Source of the DNA: Piper betle | Taxonomy: Eukaryota; Streptophyta; Magnoliopsida; Piperales; Piperaceae | Direction of reading: 5' to 3' | Length of the DNA: 64,000 bases | Assembly: GCA_033002965.1 (NCBI GenBank) | Contig: JAURVB010006418.1 | Span: forward strand, 182,189 to 246,188 | Shown: one piece after another, positions 1 to 11,899 of the stretch | Layout of the letters: each line of letters begins with the position of its first letter | How positions within the stretch are numbered: the first letter of the stretch is position 1 | Position numbers and translations under genes: made by a program | The notes under the pieces: model-generated | What the model was told of the DNA's origin: nothing | The model's input: the letters and a program-made list of their open reading frames with translations, nothing else | Database searches by the model: none

Positions 1-444
1 AAAACAACTGAAGAATAGGTTAGCAATTCAACTTTAATATAGTAAATTCATGTATCATGTGCACATTCTTGCTGTATTTTATTTGAATTATATATAAATG
101 TATGCATTTATGGTGGTTCAATATTTATTTGATTATTTGATACATGCACATCATAATTGGTTCGTGATGGAGATGGTTAGTGTTAATCAATGTACAAATC
201 GATTATTGTGTTGTTTGAGGTCTAAAATAATAAGTTGAGAAAAATAATGCAATAACTTAGTTTTAATGATCAACAAACATTCTTAACTTTTGATTTTGAT
301 GTAAATAAGAGGTATAAAAAGTTTCAACACGTTCTGAACATGTTTGAGTAGTTTCCTGCAAAACCTTAGTTGAATTGACAAAAGTTGTTCAGTTTAAGGA
401 TGTTTTAATTGTAAATATGGGTAGAGACCATAAACTGAAAATCC
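1..444. other. AT-rich sequence, no gene seen
   Basis: No coding potential or recognisable repeat boundary is visible. It lies downstream (on the minus strand) of the copia RNase H remnant that follows, so it may be the decayed 3' end of that element. No polypurine tract or LTR end could be identified with confidence. Confidence 0.3.
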
Positions 445-930
445 TTTTAAATGAATGTGAAATATCTACCAGAAAACCTTTACTTTATGCCAGTGTTAAT
501 ATGTTATGCTGACACTCTTTGTTTCTAAACTTCTTTAACAAGATATTTACGCTCTATGTGCTTAACACCTTTAGAATATTTGTCATTCTTAGGGGAAGAA
601 AATTGCTACAAAATTATCACAATAAATTTTCAGCATCTTGGCAATAGTGTCAACAACGCCGTTGTGAAATAAAGTTTTAGAGCCATAAATCTTGAGTTGT
701 GACTTTAAAACATGCCATAAATTTAACTTCCGTAGTGGATGAGGCAATTATAGATTCTTTAGCATTTTTCCGTTAAATTGTTCCATTTGCCAAAAGGAAC
801 AAATAACTGAAAGTTGAATTTTTATTGTCATGACATTTAGCAAAGTCTAAATCTAAATATCCAATCACTTCAACTTGTTTAGATCTCTTGTACATGAGCA
901 TACAATCCTTTATTTCTTGTAAGTACCTTA
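445..930 (-). pseudogene. Ty1/copia RNase H remnant
   Basis: Read on the minus strand, this stretch gives typical copia RNase H pieces in order: YLQEIKDCMLMYKRS, then VIGYLDLDFAKC, then ASSTTEVKFMACF, then KNDKYSKGVKHIERKYL. These correspond to the end of the reverse transcriptase/RNase H part of a copia polyprotein. The frame is broken by stops and small indels, so it is dead. It ends abruptly near 930, where a gypsy LTR fragment begins. The upstream part of pol is therefore missing or displaced by that LTR. Confidence 0.75.
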
Positions 931-1660
931 TATAACACTTCAATTCGGCTCAAACCTGGATTAAATCTTGATGTTATATTTTGAAAAGCTATTTGTTGGA
1001 CTACTATCATACAAATTTTATGAAAGTGGATCTCAACCCTTAAGGAAGCTAAAGACGGACAACCTTATTGGATTGTCATACAATACCTGTTAATCATACT
1101 ATTATAGGAATGCTCTTAAAGGCTCATAATATGAGCACTTTGAGTCACTAGAGCGGCAGCACCTCCTTCGCAACTAAGAGGGTGAATTTACAGATGCAAT
1201 GATCATTACAAGGTAACAAAGGTAACACCCTCAACGCAACTAAGAGGTTTAGTTTTAAGCTGTGCATTCATGATCCGGTTCTTGTGCTTAGTACCATCCT
1301 CGAACTAGGTATTCTTATTCTTGTGATAAAGTTGAACTTATTACACATAGTACAGAGGTCATGGTTACCTGTTCCACATACCTGCAAAGAGTAACTAAAC
1401 ACATAGAGTCACCATCGAGTGTCAAGGCATCATACCCTAACACCCAATCTTCACATGGGCTCTTCATGCGGTATGAACCATAAACTCCTTTGAGCCAGGT
1501 TATTTTAACACACACACACAACTGCAACCAAATACGTTTCATGTACCTGAAATTGCTCTATGTCATATTCCAGGACTTTGAGGCTTACTCACCTTGCAAA
1601 CGATCATTAGAATTGCCCCAAAGTTAACACCCTGTATAATGTTTATAATAACAATAAAGT
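931..1660 (-). mobile_element. Family B gypsy LTR, 3'-end fragment
   Basis: This stretch aligns by eye with three other copies in the window: 32.3-34.4 kb and 34.4-40.47 kb on the plus strand, and 40.79-43.38 kb on the minus strand. Shared blocks include the run 'agctatttgttggactac', the phrase around 'ggatctcaaccct', the 'aatatgagcac' block and the 'catggttacct' block. The expected terminus TGTAACACC appears mutated to TATAACACT near 931. The LTR abuts copia RNase H coding sequence directly, so insertion or recombination into an older copia element is inferred. Confidence 0.65.
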
Positions 1661-2990
1661 AATAAAAAGACATGTGTTCAAGGGAGATTCAAGGCATAAG
1701 CGAACAAAATGATACAATCCATACATCAGAAGTACATAGGCTAAATCCACAAAATGCTTAGGTTTGCACTGCTAATAACTAGTGTCATGGTAATCTGAAT
1801 TTTTCCATCTTTTTCATTTTAAGTCAATTTTTTTCCAACAAAAGCAAGATTTTAATATTCTCAAAAACATCAAATCATGAGCTATAACAGGTTTTTAATC
1901 TAGCTGGTTTAACCTATTTTTTTTCACAATATTAATTTAAGAAAACATGTTTATTTAAAAATACTATTACCAAACATGCTATATCTTCTTTAATCATCCA
2001 AGATCATTATTAAATCATTAAGATTACTTAAAAAACTTATTTACAACATGTTTAAACATAGTTTGTACATCAATTTCATAGATGGTACTATCATGTAGAG
2101 ACATAAAATTTACAAGAGCTCACAAACAACAAGAAGAATACATAAAACAACATGAATTATAATCATGATGCATAAATCTTTAAAAATTACTCATTTTAGA
2201 TATACTAAAATCTTCTCTGGTGTTTGCCTAGATCCTTGCACCACAAGCCAATAAACACAAATACCCACAAGAGAGAGAATGAGTAGAGAGAGAATGGGAA
2301 GGAGAGAGAGATGCCAAGCAAGAGAGAGGGTAGATAGGGTTGTAAATAGGAGAGATTGACTGCCATGTGCCTTTAAATACCTCCCAACTTTCTCACTTGT
2401 TCTACATGTCCTTCTACTAATTCTAAAAGACTAAACTACCCTAAATCCCCTACACTGATCTTGAACAGGTAATCACAAATGAACGTGTCCAGAACCATTG
2501 TCTAAAATAGACTCATGAGTCCAATTAGGATCTTTGGCTAACAAAACATGATTGGATTCACTTAAATTCAACTGAAGGTGTAAAATAAGTGTTTAGCCTC
2601 TTGGACAACTTGAAAACTTGGCAGACGTCTTGCAGGTTATATAGACTTAGTTCATTATGTGATTGTATCCAGCTTGTTCACCATGGCTTAATCCTTACTC
2701 AATTACTTATTTCATAAAATTTAACTTGAATGATTATTCCCAAATATAAATAATCATTAGGAAAATAATCAACATGACTAAACTCAATATAATCAATCAC
2801 ATAACTTGTAAAATTCTAAGTATCTTGATATTAGTCTTGACTAAATATACAAAGAAAAATTTTATATGGCTGATAAATAAAGATTCTGCTACTGATATCT
2901 ACTCCTCAAGAGAAGAAAATATAAACTAAGTAATAATGGTAAAAGTACCAATTATTACATTACTTGTTAACTTATTTCCCTAGATGATTG
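1661..2990 (-). other. AT-rich LTR-like sequence with a GA-rich leader and TATA-like box
   Basis: This may continue the LTR at 931-1660, but similarity to the other family B copies fades here. On the minus strand there is a TATA-like GGTATTTAAAGG (complement of 2,372-2,383), followed downstream by a GA/CT-rich stretch (2,264-2,325). That order is typical of an LTR U3/R promoter and leader. No coding region is seen. The right-hand boundary of the repeat is not resolved. Confidence 0.35.
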
Positions 2991-4066
2991 ATTATATACC
3001 AAGGAGAGATCTTACGTATGTGAGACTTGTTCAAGGGTGTTTGCACTATTTATAAACTCTCTAGGTGTGATGAGTGTGTGTTGGCACCTAACCTAGGGGA
3101 GCAAGGTACTTGGACAGAAGGGACTCCCTTGGCTCAAAGTTTGAGTTTGTGAAAGGAGGTGTAGTAGCTTCAAGTGGTGGTTTCTTTAAGGGTATTTGGA
3201 ACTGGTTCCAATGCTCCTTGGCACTTAGGAGTTGCTTGAGAAGGAAGGCTTGAGCTTGGAAAGTTCCTTGGCATTTGGTGTTGGAAATGGATGGCTTGTT
3301 GGAGTCCCCTATGGTGTTAGGAGTGCAAACTTCCTTAGTGCTTGAAGTGTGCTTGAGAAGAAGGGTTTGTAAATACAAGGTTCCTTGGCACTTGGTGCTT
3401 GTAAAGGTCTTGTTGTTACTTGCAAGTTGTATAAGTTGGTTGTCATAATAAAGCTACGAAGACCTATATACCAAAGGACTTCATAGGCTAGAAGAGAGGA
3501 GTACAAGTTCGGGTCCTCTTGAAAAATACTTGTGTCTTCTCTCTTTGTGTGCATTATTTTAATTTAACTCACATTATTGCACACTTCACTGAGTTCTCTT
3601 GTATTTGACTTATTTACTTTAGAGAACTAAGTGAATCAAGGTAGATGTTATTTAGCAACTTGCATCGTTTGATTAATTTGTCAAAGAAAATAGTTTTGTG
3701 AGTTTGAACTTGTTTCGTTGCCTCACACACACTACCTCTCATTTGTGCTAATTCATATTGATTATTGCCCTGCAACATGGTTTCTTGTTCTCAATTTGTT
3801 ATATCTCATTGTGATTAAATCATTTTTGCTTAGTTGACCATTTGCAGTCTTACCAAAGGTCTAAGTGTCGTGGGAATCTAACTCTTTTGTCGAGTATATA
3901 GTTAGGTTTCTCCCAAATAGACACATTCACATATCAAGCATGCATTTTAATGGTATTCTTAAATCAGCACTGTTTTTCACTAACTCATATTCTTGATTTT
4001 CTTAAATATCCTTGACTTGGTATTGTAAAATTGGTTATGGTTTTCTCCAACTTATATGGTGTTTAT
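2991..4066 (+). mobile_element. Unclassified LTR-like region with promoter
   Basis: A TATA-like element (ctatttataaac, 3,047-3,058) is followed by about 350 bp rich in imperfect repeats of 'ttccttggcacttggtgctt' type (3,090-3,430), then AT-rich sequence. This fits an LTR promoter plus leader of a plus-strand retroelement. The end (about 4,027-4,066) carries one unit of a roughly 40-bp repeat that resumes at 8,346 after a 4.3-kb insertion. A polypurine tract at 8,522 suggests the host element is a copia of SIRE type, but that is inference. Confidence 0.4.
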
Positions 4067-4068
4067 TA

Positions 4069-6284
4069 TGACAACCTACCCAATTATACAACAGGGTTAG
4101 TGGTCACTTTAGTCCATCTGAACCTCAACATGACAAGACATGGAATAAGTAGAATGCAACACAAAGTATGCCACAATTGCAATTAATTAATCCATAATAA
4201 CAAGAATTAAGAAACTAGATGATTATCATTTATTTCTAGCTAATAAAAGTTTTCACACATAATAATCAAAGTCATAATATACTAAGCAAATAACACATAA
4301 GAAGCAAATAAACTTCTAACAAACAAACCGTGTTCCACCACTAATGATATATAAGTAAAATAATTAACCAAGTCTATCCAAATAATCACAATAATTATTT
4401 GATAGAGTCTACCACTATTATCTCCCACCAAGGCACCAAGGCACGCTCCCAAGTAGTTATTACTTGTGGAGACAATTCCACATTAGTGATAAAACTACTA
4501 AATAGGTATAACAAAAGTGAACAAAATAATTAACCATAGAGTTTACCTCTAAACCCCTTCCAACAAATTCAGCTGATCTGTCTGAAATAATTTCCATTTC
4601 TGATCACAATCACTGTCACTATCCCAATGGGATGACAATACACCTAATCCCTATCAAGACTCCGGTGTTTGAGTGTGTACTAGGCTACGTCATTTTTCAA
4701 ACCTTGATACCTTAGACTATATCTTTCAGGTAGGAAAGTAAAGCCACGATGCATGTCCAACATGCTAATGCTAGAAACATGCTTCTCTCCTCACTAATCA
4801 ATAATCATACACTGTATTAACTACATATCATACATGCATACATACCTCAAAAAGCCTCTAGTAAATAACTACACAGAAGCTAACAAGTGCTTCCTAGAAT
4901 CCAAAAATATACACAAGGGAATGTATATTTACAACTCACATGATATGCAATGACATGACATGCATCGACATACATGCACAACACTCAAAAGAATTTCAAG
5001 CCAAAAAAAGCATCAATTAACAACTAAGATTATTACCCCTTTATTATCTTTTTTAAAGTAATTATCATGGCTTAATCCACAAATTAACACCCAAACAAAA
5101 ATTCACACTTTGTCAACGAAACGTCTTGTGCCTTGGTGCAAGGCTCTTGCCTCACAGTCATAACACTCACGCCCTGGCATGACTCCCTTCGCGCCTTGGC
5201 ACGTCTACGACATCTCAAATATGATTCTCATCTCCAAACTCCACAACTCAATCACTATTCAAATTACCACATCCAAACAAGTTAAACTTCTCATTTTATT
5301 AATACACATGATGGCTTTACATGGTATTAATCATTGTAACAATTACTACCATTAAAACACAATTCAAGAGGATATTTTCTATATGCTTCTACATGAATTA
5401 TTCTAGAATAAATAATCATTCCAATTGCATGTGGAACTTCATAAAATCACAACACATTTATTTATCAACAAGAATTCATCATGAAATACAGCAGAATGGA
5501 AGTATTACAGTAATTTAATTTAAATAAGAACCAACATGTATAAATCATTCTTTTTTATGCAAACACAAGCCCAATGAATTCAATATCCAAAAACTCAAGG
5601 AAGCACATGATCCCATCAAAATACACAAAATCCATGATTTATCTTCCCATGGAACTATTCAAATTCACAAAAATTAATATGACTATGATGCATGCATGTC
5701 ATATACATGAATTCTATGTAATTATTATGAAGTGATGAAGAAACTAGAGAAACAAATATGAATTAAGCCAAACCCTAGCCTCCACTCCCCTTCAACGTCA
5801 GAAAAGTTTTTAGATAGAGGAGGATCGACCCCTCTCTAGACTTATATATTAGTTAAATCCTAATATGGTTTGTATATATCCAAAGGGATATCACCCTTGA
5901 AATACCACCCTAAATAATAATTCTAAATCTCCAAATCACCATTCCAAACCTAATTATTCTCCATAATTTTGTCATATTATAATTTTCCAATGTTATAGAC
6001 TTGTAAAAAGTCATTTATACACCTTTATATCAGTATCTAATAACTTAGTCATGAGGTCAATTTAAGATAGTAATATCTCACTCTCTAAAACTCTGTTTTA
6101 TCTTATTCTTTTTTTGTTGGATTCCTTAGGATCTCTAATTTCTCATTCTAAAATTACAGAATTTTCTAACATATATTTTAAGAAATATGAATTTTTAAAA
6201 TTAATATGTCTGAGTTACCTGGTTTAACCCAACTCAGTTAATTTATCTAATTAATAAATATTTGAACCCACCTAGGATCTCACA
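4069..6284 (-). mobile_element. Gypsy family D, 3' LTR
   Basis: On the minus strand this LTR begins TGTGAGATCC, immediately after a polypurine tract, and ends GGTTGTCA at 4,069. It is about 2.2 kb, AT-rich and non-coding. The left flank ends in TTTAT(TA). The matching TTTAT occurs at 8,346-8,350, on the far side of the composite insertion. The putative 5' LTR at 7,661 begins with a related terminus (tgtgacgacc against tgacaacct) but is not full length. Confidence 0.65.
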
Positions 6285-6310
6285 TTCTCCCCACCTTAAA
6301 GAATCTTGAT
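6285..6310 (-). other. Polypurine tract of gypsy family D
   Basis: The complement reads GATTCTTTAAGGTGGGGAGAA and directly precedes the LTR terminus TGTGAG. This is the usual plus-strand priming site just upstream of a 3' LTR in plant Ty3/gypsy elements. It fixes the orientation of the element as minus. Confidence 0.7.
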
Positions 6311-6409
6311 CCCCAAAAATAATATAAGACGAATCAAATTCCAAATTACTTTTTAATGAGTGAAGTGTTCCTTTCTCATACTGTTTTATTTCTCTTTTGT
6401 TGGAGTTGT

Positions 6410-7516
6410 ATAATCCCTCTTCATGTGTCGTATCTTTCTACAGTTTAAGCACATGGGTGGTTCAAGACACTTCCTAGAATGCTCTTTCCCACAATTTCTA
6501 CAATTCTATTGCCTCTTCTTTTGTTAGAGTTGTTGGAATTCTCTACCCTTAAATTTCAGAAGATTCTATTAGAGGAGTGGGAACTCTATATTTTGTAGTG
6601 GAGTTATTCTTCTTTGTAGCTTTCTCTTGCTCCAAAATCAACTCATGGTTAGCTGCAAAATTGATGATCTCAGTCAAACTAGTTCTAAGAGTATTAGCAA
6701 TCATATCTCTCTGTTCAAATAGCAACCCACCAGAATAATTTACTGCATCTAGCCTTCTCATTTTCCATTGATCCAGGGAAACTCTGTCCAATTGTAAGAT
6801 TATTTTGACAGTTTCTAAACTGATTCATTTTCCCGACTTAGGCCATTGAACTCAAGAGCCTTTTCATGAATTGCTGGCTCAAGGAAATACTTCTCATTGA
6901 AGGAAGTCACAAACTTAGCCCAAGTAATAGAAGTGATCTCTCTTCTATTATAGGAGGGCTTTTCCATAGACAACTACTAATGATTTGCCTCCTCCTGAAG
7001 CATGGTAGTTGCTAGCCTAGTCTTATGCCTATAAGGTACTTGCATGGCTCTAAAGGCAGTTTACATAGTATTAATAGAATTCTCAGCTTTAATTAGGTCA
7101 ACTACCGCAATAAACTCATTGGCACCATTCTTGATAAATTTCTCCTCGGTGCCTGGCTAACCGTGTTTCGTTTAGCTTGATCTACCAATGGAGGTCCATT
7201 CCTTGCCTTTTGGTTCCCCCCTAGGCCCTAAGAGGTACCAAGCTATAACCGTTCGCCAAACTCATGGCTCCATTGCCAGTAAATGTATCATCTGGACAAC
7301 CTCAAGCATTGAATTCTCGCCTACTGCAGTAGATTGAGCTAAACCTTGGATAACTGCCGGTATCAGGGATAACATGTGCCCACTAGTTAGCCCCAGGTTT
7401 TCTCTTTGCTCAAGGTTCACCTATTGTTGTAGGTTCGCTCCCTGACTTAGGTTCGAATCCTCTCCGCCGTTCCCCCATTGTTGACTATCTTGAGACCACA
7501 TATTAGCCACCATTTA
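6410..7516 (-). pseudogene. Gypsy gag remnant with zinc knuckles, pol absent
   Basis: The minus strand starts near 7,514 with MVANMWSQDSQQWG and proceeds through a retrotransposon gag domain. It then gives an open stretch at 6,549-6,791 (MDRVSLDQWKMRRLDAVNYS...) and two Cys/His knuckles near 6,430-6,500 (CRNCGKEH and CLNCRKIRHM). The frame is interrupted several times. Only about 100 bp separate the knuckles from the polypurine tract, so protease, reverse transcriptase and integrase are missing altogether. This copy could not have moved without pol proteins supplied from elsewhere. Confidence 0.65.
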
Positions 7517-7644
7517 CAACTCCAAGTTAGTACCTTAATTACCAAATCTACACACAAGACAATAAAATTCTAACCCTAGAGACAGTGGACTTTTTGGACT
7601 TTCAACAAGGTGTGATTCATATATTATTGGCTATTTGGAACCAT

Positions 7645-7660
7645 GGCTTTGAATACTTAC
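7645..7660 (-). other. Degenerate primer-binding site of gypsy family D
   Basis: The plus strand reads ggctttgaatac followed by ttac and then tgtgacgacc. The complement resembles the initiator-tRNA-Met binding site TGGTATCAGAGCC placed just inside a 5' LTR ending ...GTCACA. The position, right of gag on a minus-strand element, is as expected. Confidence 0.5.
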
Positions 7661-8345
7661 TGTGACGACCAGACCCACAGTGCAAATTATGGGCTAAAGT
7701 CATCTTTTCAAAAGTAGATAAACAAAATTTAAGATCAAAGTTCATCCCACTAATAAACCGGGTCTTATCCAAGTAGGTATTAGATGTAGGACTAATTCTT
7801 TAAGGTTTGTTACAAATGGTATCAAAGCCAATCCGGTTCCACATTGGATGGTGGGTCGGATTGGACATGTGCTAGGATGTTAGCTACAGGCCGAGTGTAG
7901 AAATTACAAGAATAGAATTTCCTAAGGTGGGTAGATTGAAGACCCCTAAAGAGTTACTCCCACATCCAATACTTACTGAGATAAGATCTAGTTTATCTAT
8001 GGGGATGGACTATAGATCCACAACTTCGGTAAACTCTTTATAAGAGATGACTTAGGCCCATTAGTTTGCACTTTGGTTAGGTCACTACAGATGGTATCAA
8101 AACCAACATGGTTCTATATTGAATGGTAAGTTGGACTGGATGTGGGTTACGTTGTTAGCCACAGGCTGTGTGTAGGAATTCCAAGGACAAAATTTTATAA
8201 GGTGGGTGGATTGTGAAACCCTAAAGAGTTAGTCCCAGATCAAATACCTACTGTAGGAATGGATTATAGATCTTCAACTTTGGTTAACAATTTTTGAAGA
8301 GATAACTTAGGCTTACTAGTTTGCACTTTAGGCAAGGTCATTACA
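7661..8345 (+). mobile_element. TRIM-like tandem LTR/PBS array
   Basis: The array alternates short terminal repeats and 122-bp spacers. Repeat 1 ends ...ttgttaca at 7,814. Repeat 2 spans 7,937-8,089 (153 bp, ending gtcactaca). Repeat 3 spans 8,212-8,345 (134 bp, ending gtcattaca). Each spacer (7,815-7,936 and 8,090-8,211) opens with an initiator-Met primer-binding site (atggtatcaaagcc, atggtatcaaaacc) and closes with a purine tract (aaggtgggt). That is the minimal layout of a terminal-repeat retrotransposon in miniature, present as LTR-spacer-LTR-spacer-LTR. Left of repeat 1, about 7,661-7,740 may be the stub of the gypsy family D 5' LTR. No protein is encoded. Confidence 0.6.
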
Positions 8346-9101
8346 TTTATAAAGTTGGTTAATGTTTTCTTCAACTTATATGGTGTTTATAAAGTTAGCT
8401 AAGGTTATCTCCAACTAATATGGTCTAAGGATTTATCCAACTTATGCTTATATAGTTCCTCAAAGTTTCACTTTTTTTAGCTTACACTTATTTTGAAGAT
8501 TTGGAAGATTTAATCATCATCAAAATGGGGAGAATGTTAATCCAAGAATTTTGATAAAGTTATATAAAATTTTTCTAGGTTATATTTATTCAAAAATCTA
8601 AAGAATTGATTGAAAATCAGCAAAACATGTAGGATTTCAGATGAATAGATCAGAAGCATGCAGAATAATCTTAGGAAGCATGTTTAGGAGGAGGATCAGA
8701 AACGTCAACAAACGGATTTATTTATTTTACCGATGGCTTGAAGAATTCTTCTATAATTCCCTCCTAGTGTTGTCAAAGGTGTGTGAAGCTTATTTCCTAT
8801 CTACGTGGGGGTTGAATCACTTAAATAAAAAGCGAGAAGAGTGGCTTATTGATCTTCTACACCATCTTGCTCTCATACTATAGTATTTTTTATGAATATT
8901 GTAATTGATCGAGCAAAATGCCCTTAAAGTGTGTGTAAATCCTTGTTAAATATTTACAATAAATAAATCATACTCGATTTACATTAATCAAATTGTACCT
9001 CATGCTATGATGATTTCAAAAATATTCTTAAGATCTAATCTGTTGCACTTCCAAAGTGATGGCAAACAAAGACAGAAAATTGCCCAGAACAGGGACCCAA
9101 G
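8346..9101 (+). mobile_element. 3' end of a SIRE-like copia: repeats, polypurine tract, LTR start
   Basis: 8,346-8,440 continues an approximately 40-bp tandem repeat (ataaagttggttaatg...cttatatggtgttt) begun before 4,066. At 8,515-8,535 the sequence catcatcaaaatggggagaa is a typical copia polypurine tract, after which an LTR would start near 8,535 (tgttaatccaag). The LTR is cut at about 9,101 by the minus-strand copia. No coding sequence is credible here. The short open frame at 8,641-8,883 has no recognisable domain. Confidence 0.5.
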
Positions 9102-9323
9102 GACAAACATCGTATTTATAACTTCTCTCATCAATAAGTTGCAAGAAAAACTCCAATTATGGATAACCATTAGTTAGTTTGGAATGCCAAAACGAAGTCC
9201 CGCGAATACGAAAAGAAGTCTCAAAATACAAAACTTAATTATACCATTAATTAATACATTTGGATAATCATACATAAACTATAAATGATGAGGACCAGAT
9301 AAAGTTGAAATAAAATTCCAACA
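9102..9323 (-). repeat. Copia 3' LTR and adjacent polypurine tract
   Basis: It pairs with 15,175-15,392. Shared blocks include 'atcaataagt', 'ggataaccattagttagttt' and 'ataaactataaatgat'. On the minus strand it begins TGTTGGAATT right after the tract AAATGGGAGAA (complement of about 9,324-9,336), the classical copia 3' junction. Confidence 0.8.
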
Positions 9324-9689
9324 TTCTCCCATTTGGTCCAAGCATATATAACCATGCATAATATTGTCCAAAATATTAATACTTCAAAAAAGATTATTAT
9401 ACATGAATCTTAACGGTAAGTCATCTTTAGTCAAATATTACCTTCCATGTATTACAATGTAAAGCACTCTTATGAAGCTTACAATGTAGTTTAAACTTTA
9501 CGAATAAGCCCACAATGCATATTCAGGTCCAAACATGTATATATTATATATATGTACAACAACATTGTTTTTCTACAATATAATGTGTACACTCATAATG
9601 AGAAGACAAACAAATAGTAAAGTTTCAACGAATAGCATGGTATATATTTAGCATCACATATTAAGCTTTAAATTCAACAAGTCCTATAT

Positions 9690-10330
9690 GGACTACATCT
9701 TTGGTGGCATGCCTTTCGTCAAAGGATCTGCAATCATCAATTCAGCGCTTATGTGTTCGATAAACATTTCATTTGCTTTAATGTGCTCTCAAACGGTTAA
9801 ATACTTAACATTAATGTGTTTATTTTGACTTCCACTTTTATTATTTTAAGTGAAGAACACAATAGCTGAATTATCACAATACATCTTCAATGGCCTTAAG
9901 ATAGACTCAGCAACTCCAAGCTTAGGCACAAAACTCTTCAACCAAACATCTTGTGATGTGGCCTCAAAATACAAAACAAATTCGGATTTTATAGTAGAAG
10001 TGGCAACTAAAGTCTATTTTACACTTCTCCATGATACAACTTTGTTGGCAAGCAAGAAGCTGTATCTAGATGTAGATTTATGAGAATCAGCGCAACCAAC
10101 ATAATTTGAATCCTAGTATCCAATGACCTCCAAATTAGAAGATCTCTTATATGTAAACATGTAATTTTGGTTTCTTGAAGGTACCTCATAACTTTCTTTA
10201 TAGCTCTCCAATGTTAAATGTCAGGATTACTCTGATATATCCCCAACATTTTAACAACAAATGCAATGTCTGGTTTTGTACAGACTTGAGCATACATAAG
10301 GCTTCCAACAGCTAAAGCATATGGAATGTT
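9690..10330 (-). pseudogene. Copia RNase H domain
   Basis: Minus-strand translation gives MPYALAVGSLMYAQVCTKPD near 10,320, then a segment around CDNSAIVFF, then GSQNKHINVKYL, and finally ADPLTKGMPPK at about 9,700. These are successive landmarks of the copia RNase H region. In-frame stops interrupt it several times. It follows the RT domain and stops about 370 bp before the 3' LTR, as in other copia elements. Confidence 0.8.
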
Positions 10331-10332
10331 TT

Positions 10333-11290
10333 TCATTTGTTCCGTCTCAAGATCATTTTTCGAACATTGACCCAAATTAAAATTTCTCCTTTCACTTTAG
10401 GAGCTAAAGAAGATGTACAATCACTCATTTGAAATTTCTTGATGACCTTATTGATATAGGTCTTCTGAGATAAACTCAAGATACCTTCAAATCTATCTTT
10501 ATGAATCTTAATGTTAATGACATAAGACACTTCACTCATATCCTTCATCTCAAAATGTTTAGAGAAAAAAATTTTACTTCATGTAACAATCCCATGTCAT
10601 TAGTTGCAAACAATATATCATCGACATATAGGACAAGAAAAATAATCTTTCTCTCACTAACTTTGTGGTATATATATTGATCCTTAATATTCTCAACAAA
10701 ACCAAATGAAGAGATTACATTATGAAATATAAGATACCACTGACGGGAGGCTTGTTTGAGTCCATATATCAATTTCTTAAGCTTACAAACAAGATGCTCA
10801 CAATCAATTAAAAAATCCCTCAGGTTGTTTTATATAAACCTCTTCCTCTAGATCTCCATTAAAGAAAATTGTTTTCACTTCCACCTGATGTAATTCAAAA
10901 TTCAAATACACTACTAGTGTCCTAATGATATGGAAGGAGTCTTTCTTTGAAACAAGAAAAAAGTATATCAATAATCAATTCATTCTTTTTGTGTGAATCC
11001 TTTAGCCACGAGTCTTGCCTTATATCATTCAATGCTGCCTAATAAATCTTTTTTATTTTAAACACTCCTTAGCAACCAATAGCCTTCACCCCATTAGGCA
11101 ATTTGACAAAATCCCAAACTTGGTTTGCAACCATAGAATCCATCTCATCTTTCATGGCTTCATATTTTGAATTACTACTATCCATTGCATGTGAAAGCGT
11201 ACCAGGATCATTTTCTTCTCCAATATTATAGATAGTTTCTTGTAGGTAAACAACAAAATCACTAGATATTAGTGGTTTTCTCACTTTAGT
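10333..11290 (-). pseudogene. Copia reverse transcriptase
   Basis: The minus strand encodes an N-terminal segment near 11,069-11,284 (NQVWDFVKLPNGVKAIGC). Next comes the palm at 10,545-10,772, with YGLKQASRQWY and the catalytic LYVDDILFA. The C-terminal part follows at 10,333-10,548 (YVINIKIHKDRFEGILSLSQ, TYINKVIKKFQM). The YVDD active-site motif is intact, but the three parts are in different frames or separated by stops, so no functional enzyme is made. Confidence 0.88.
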
Positions 11291-11899
11291 TGATCTCCTA
11301 AATAGTTCATCAACATTCTCTTGTGAAGGTGGTTGATCAAGTGATTAGTCAACAACTTCAAGTTGTTGATTTTTTCATGAGCAACTTGTTCTACTAGAGC
11401 TTCTTCAACCTGATGTGGCTCTTCATTAGCTACTTATTCAATATTCACTCAATTAAAATGCATGTCACTAATAATAAGTGTCTATTTTCCAATCTATGAG
11501 TACTTTTAATATGATCATCATAAAAAATTAAGTTTCAATGTTGATCACTCTCATTAATAACATCATTCTCAAGAAATTTTGTATTTCTTGATTCCACAAA
11601 TCTAGTGATATTCGATGAACAATAAAACCAATAACCTTTGGACTTTTCATCGAATGAAATACCTTAGGTCCAACTTCCTAATCCTTAGTTGGATAACCAA
11701 TAACTAATAACGAATGAAATACCCACTAATAATCCTTAAGTCCAACTTCCTCTCTAGAGGGTTATAAACTCTTACTTCAGCGGGACAACCTTAAACGCAC
11801 ATATGTTTCAAACTCAATTTCAAACTTTTAGTAACTCAAATGGTGTTTAACAAATAGCCTTAGTAGGAACTCAATTTAGTATAGATACACTGCAGAGCT

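Noticed and set aside
3088..3554. Two overlapping minus-strand open frames of 96 and 81 codons
   Set aside because: They cover imperfect repeats downstream of a plus-strand TATA-like box in an LTR-like region; repetitive composition explains them.
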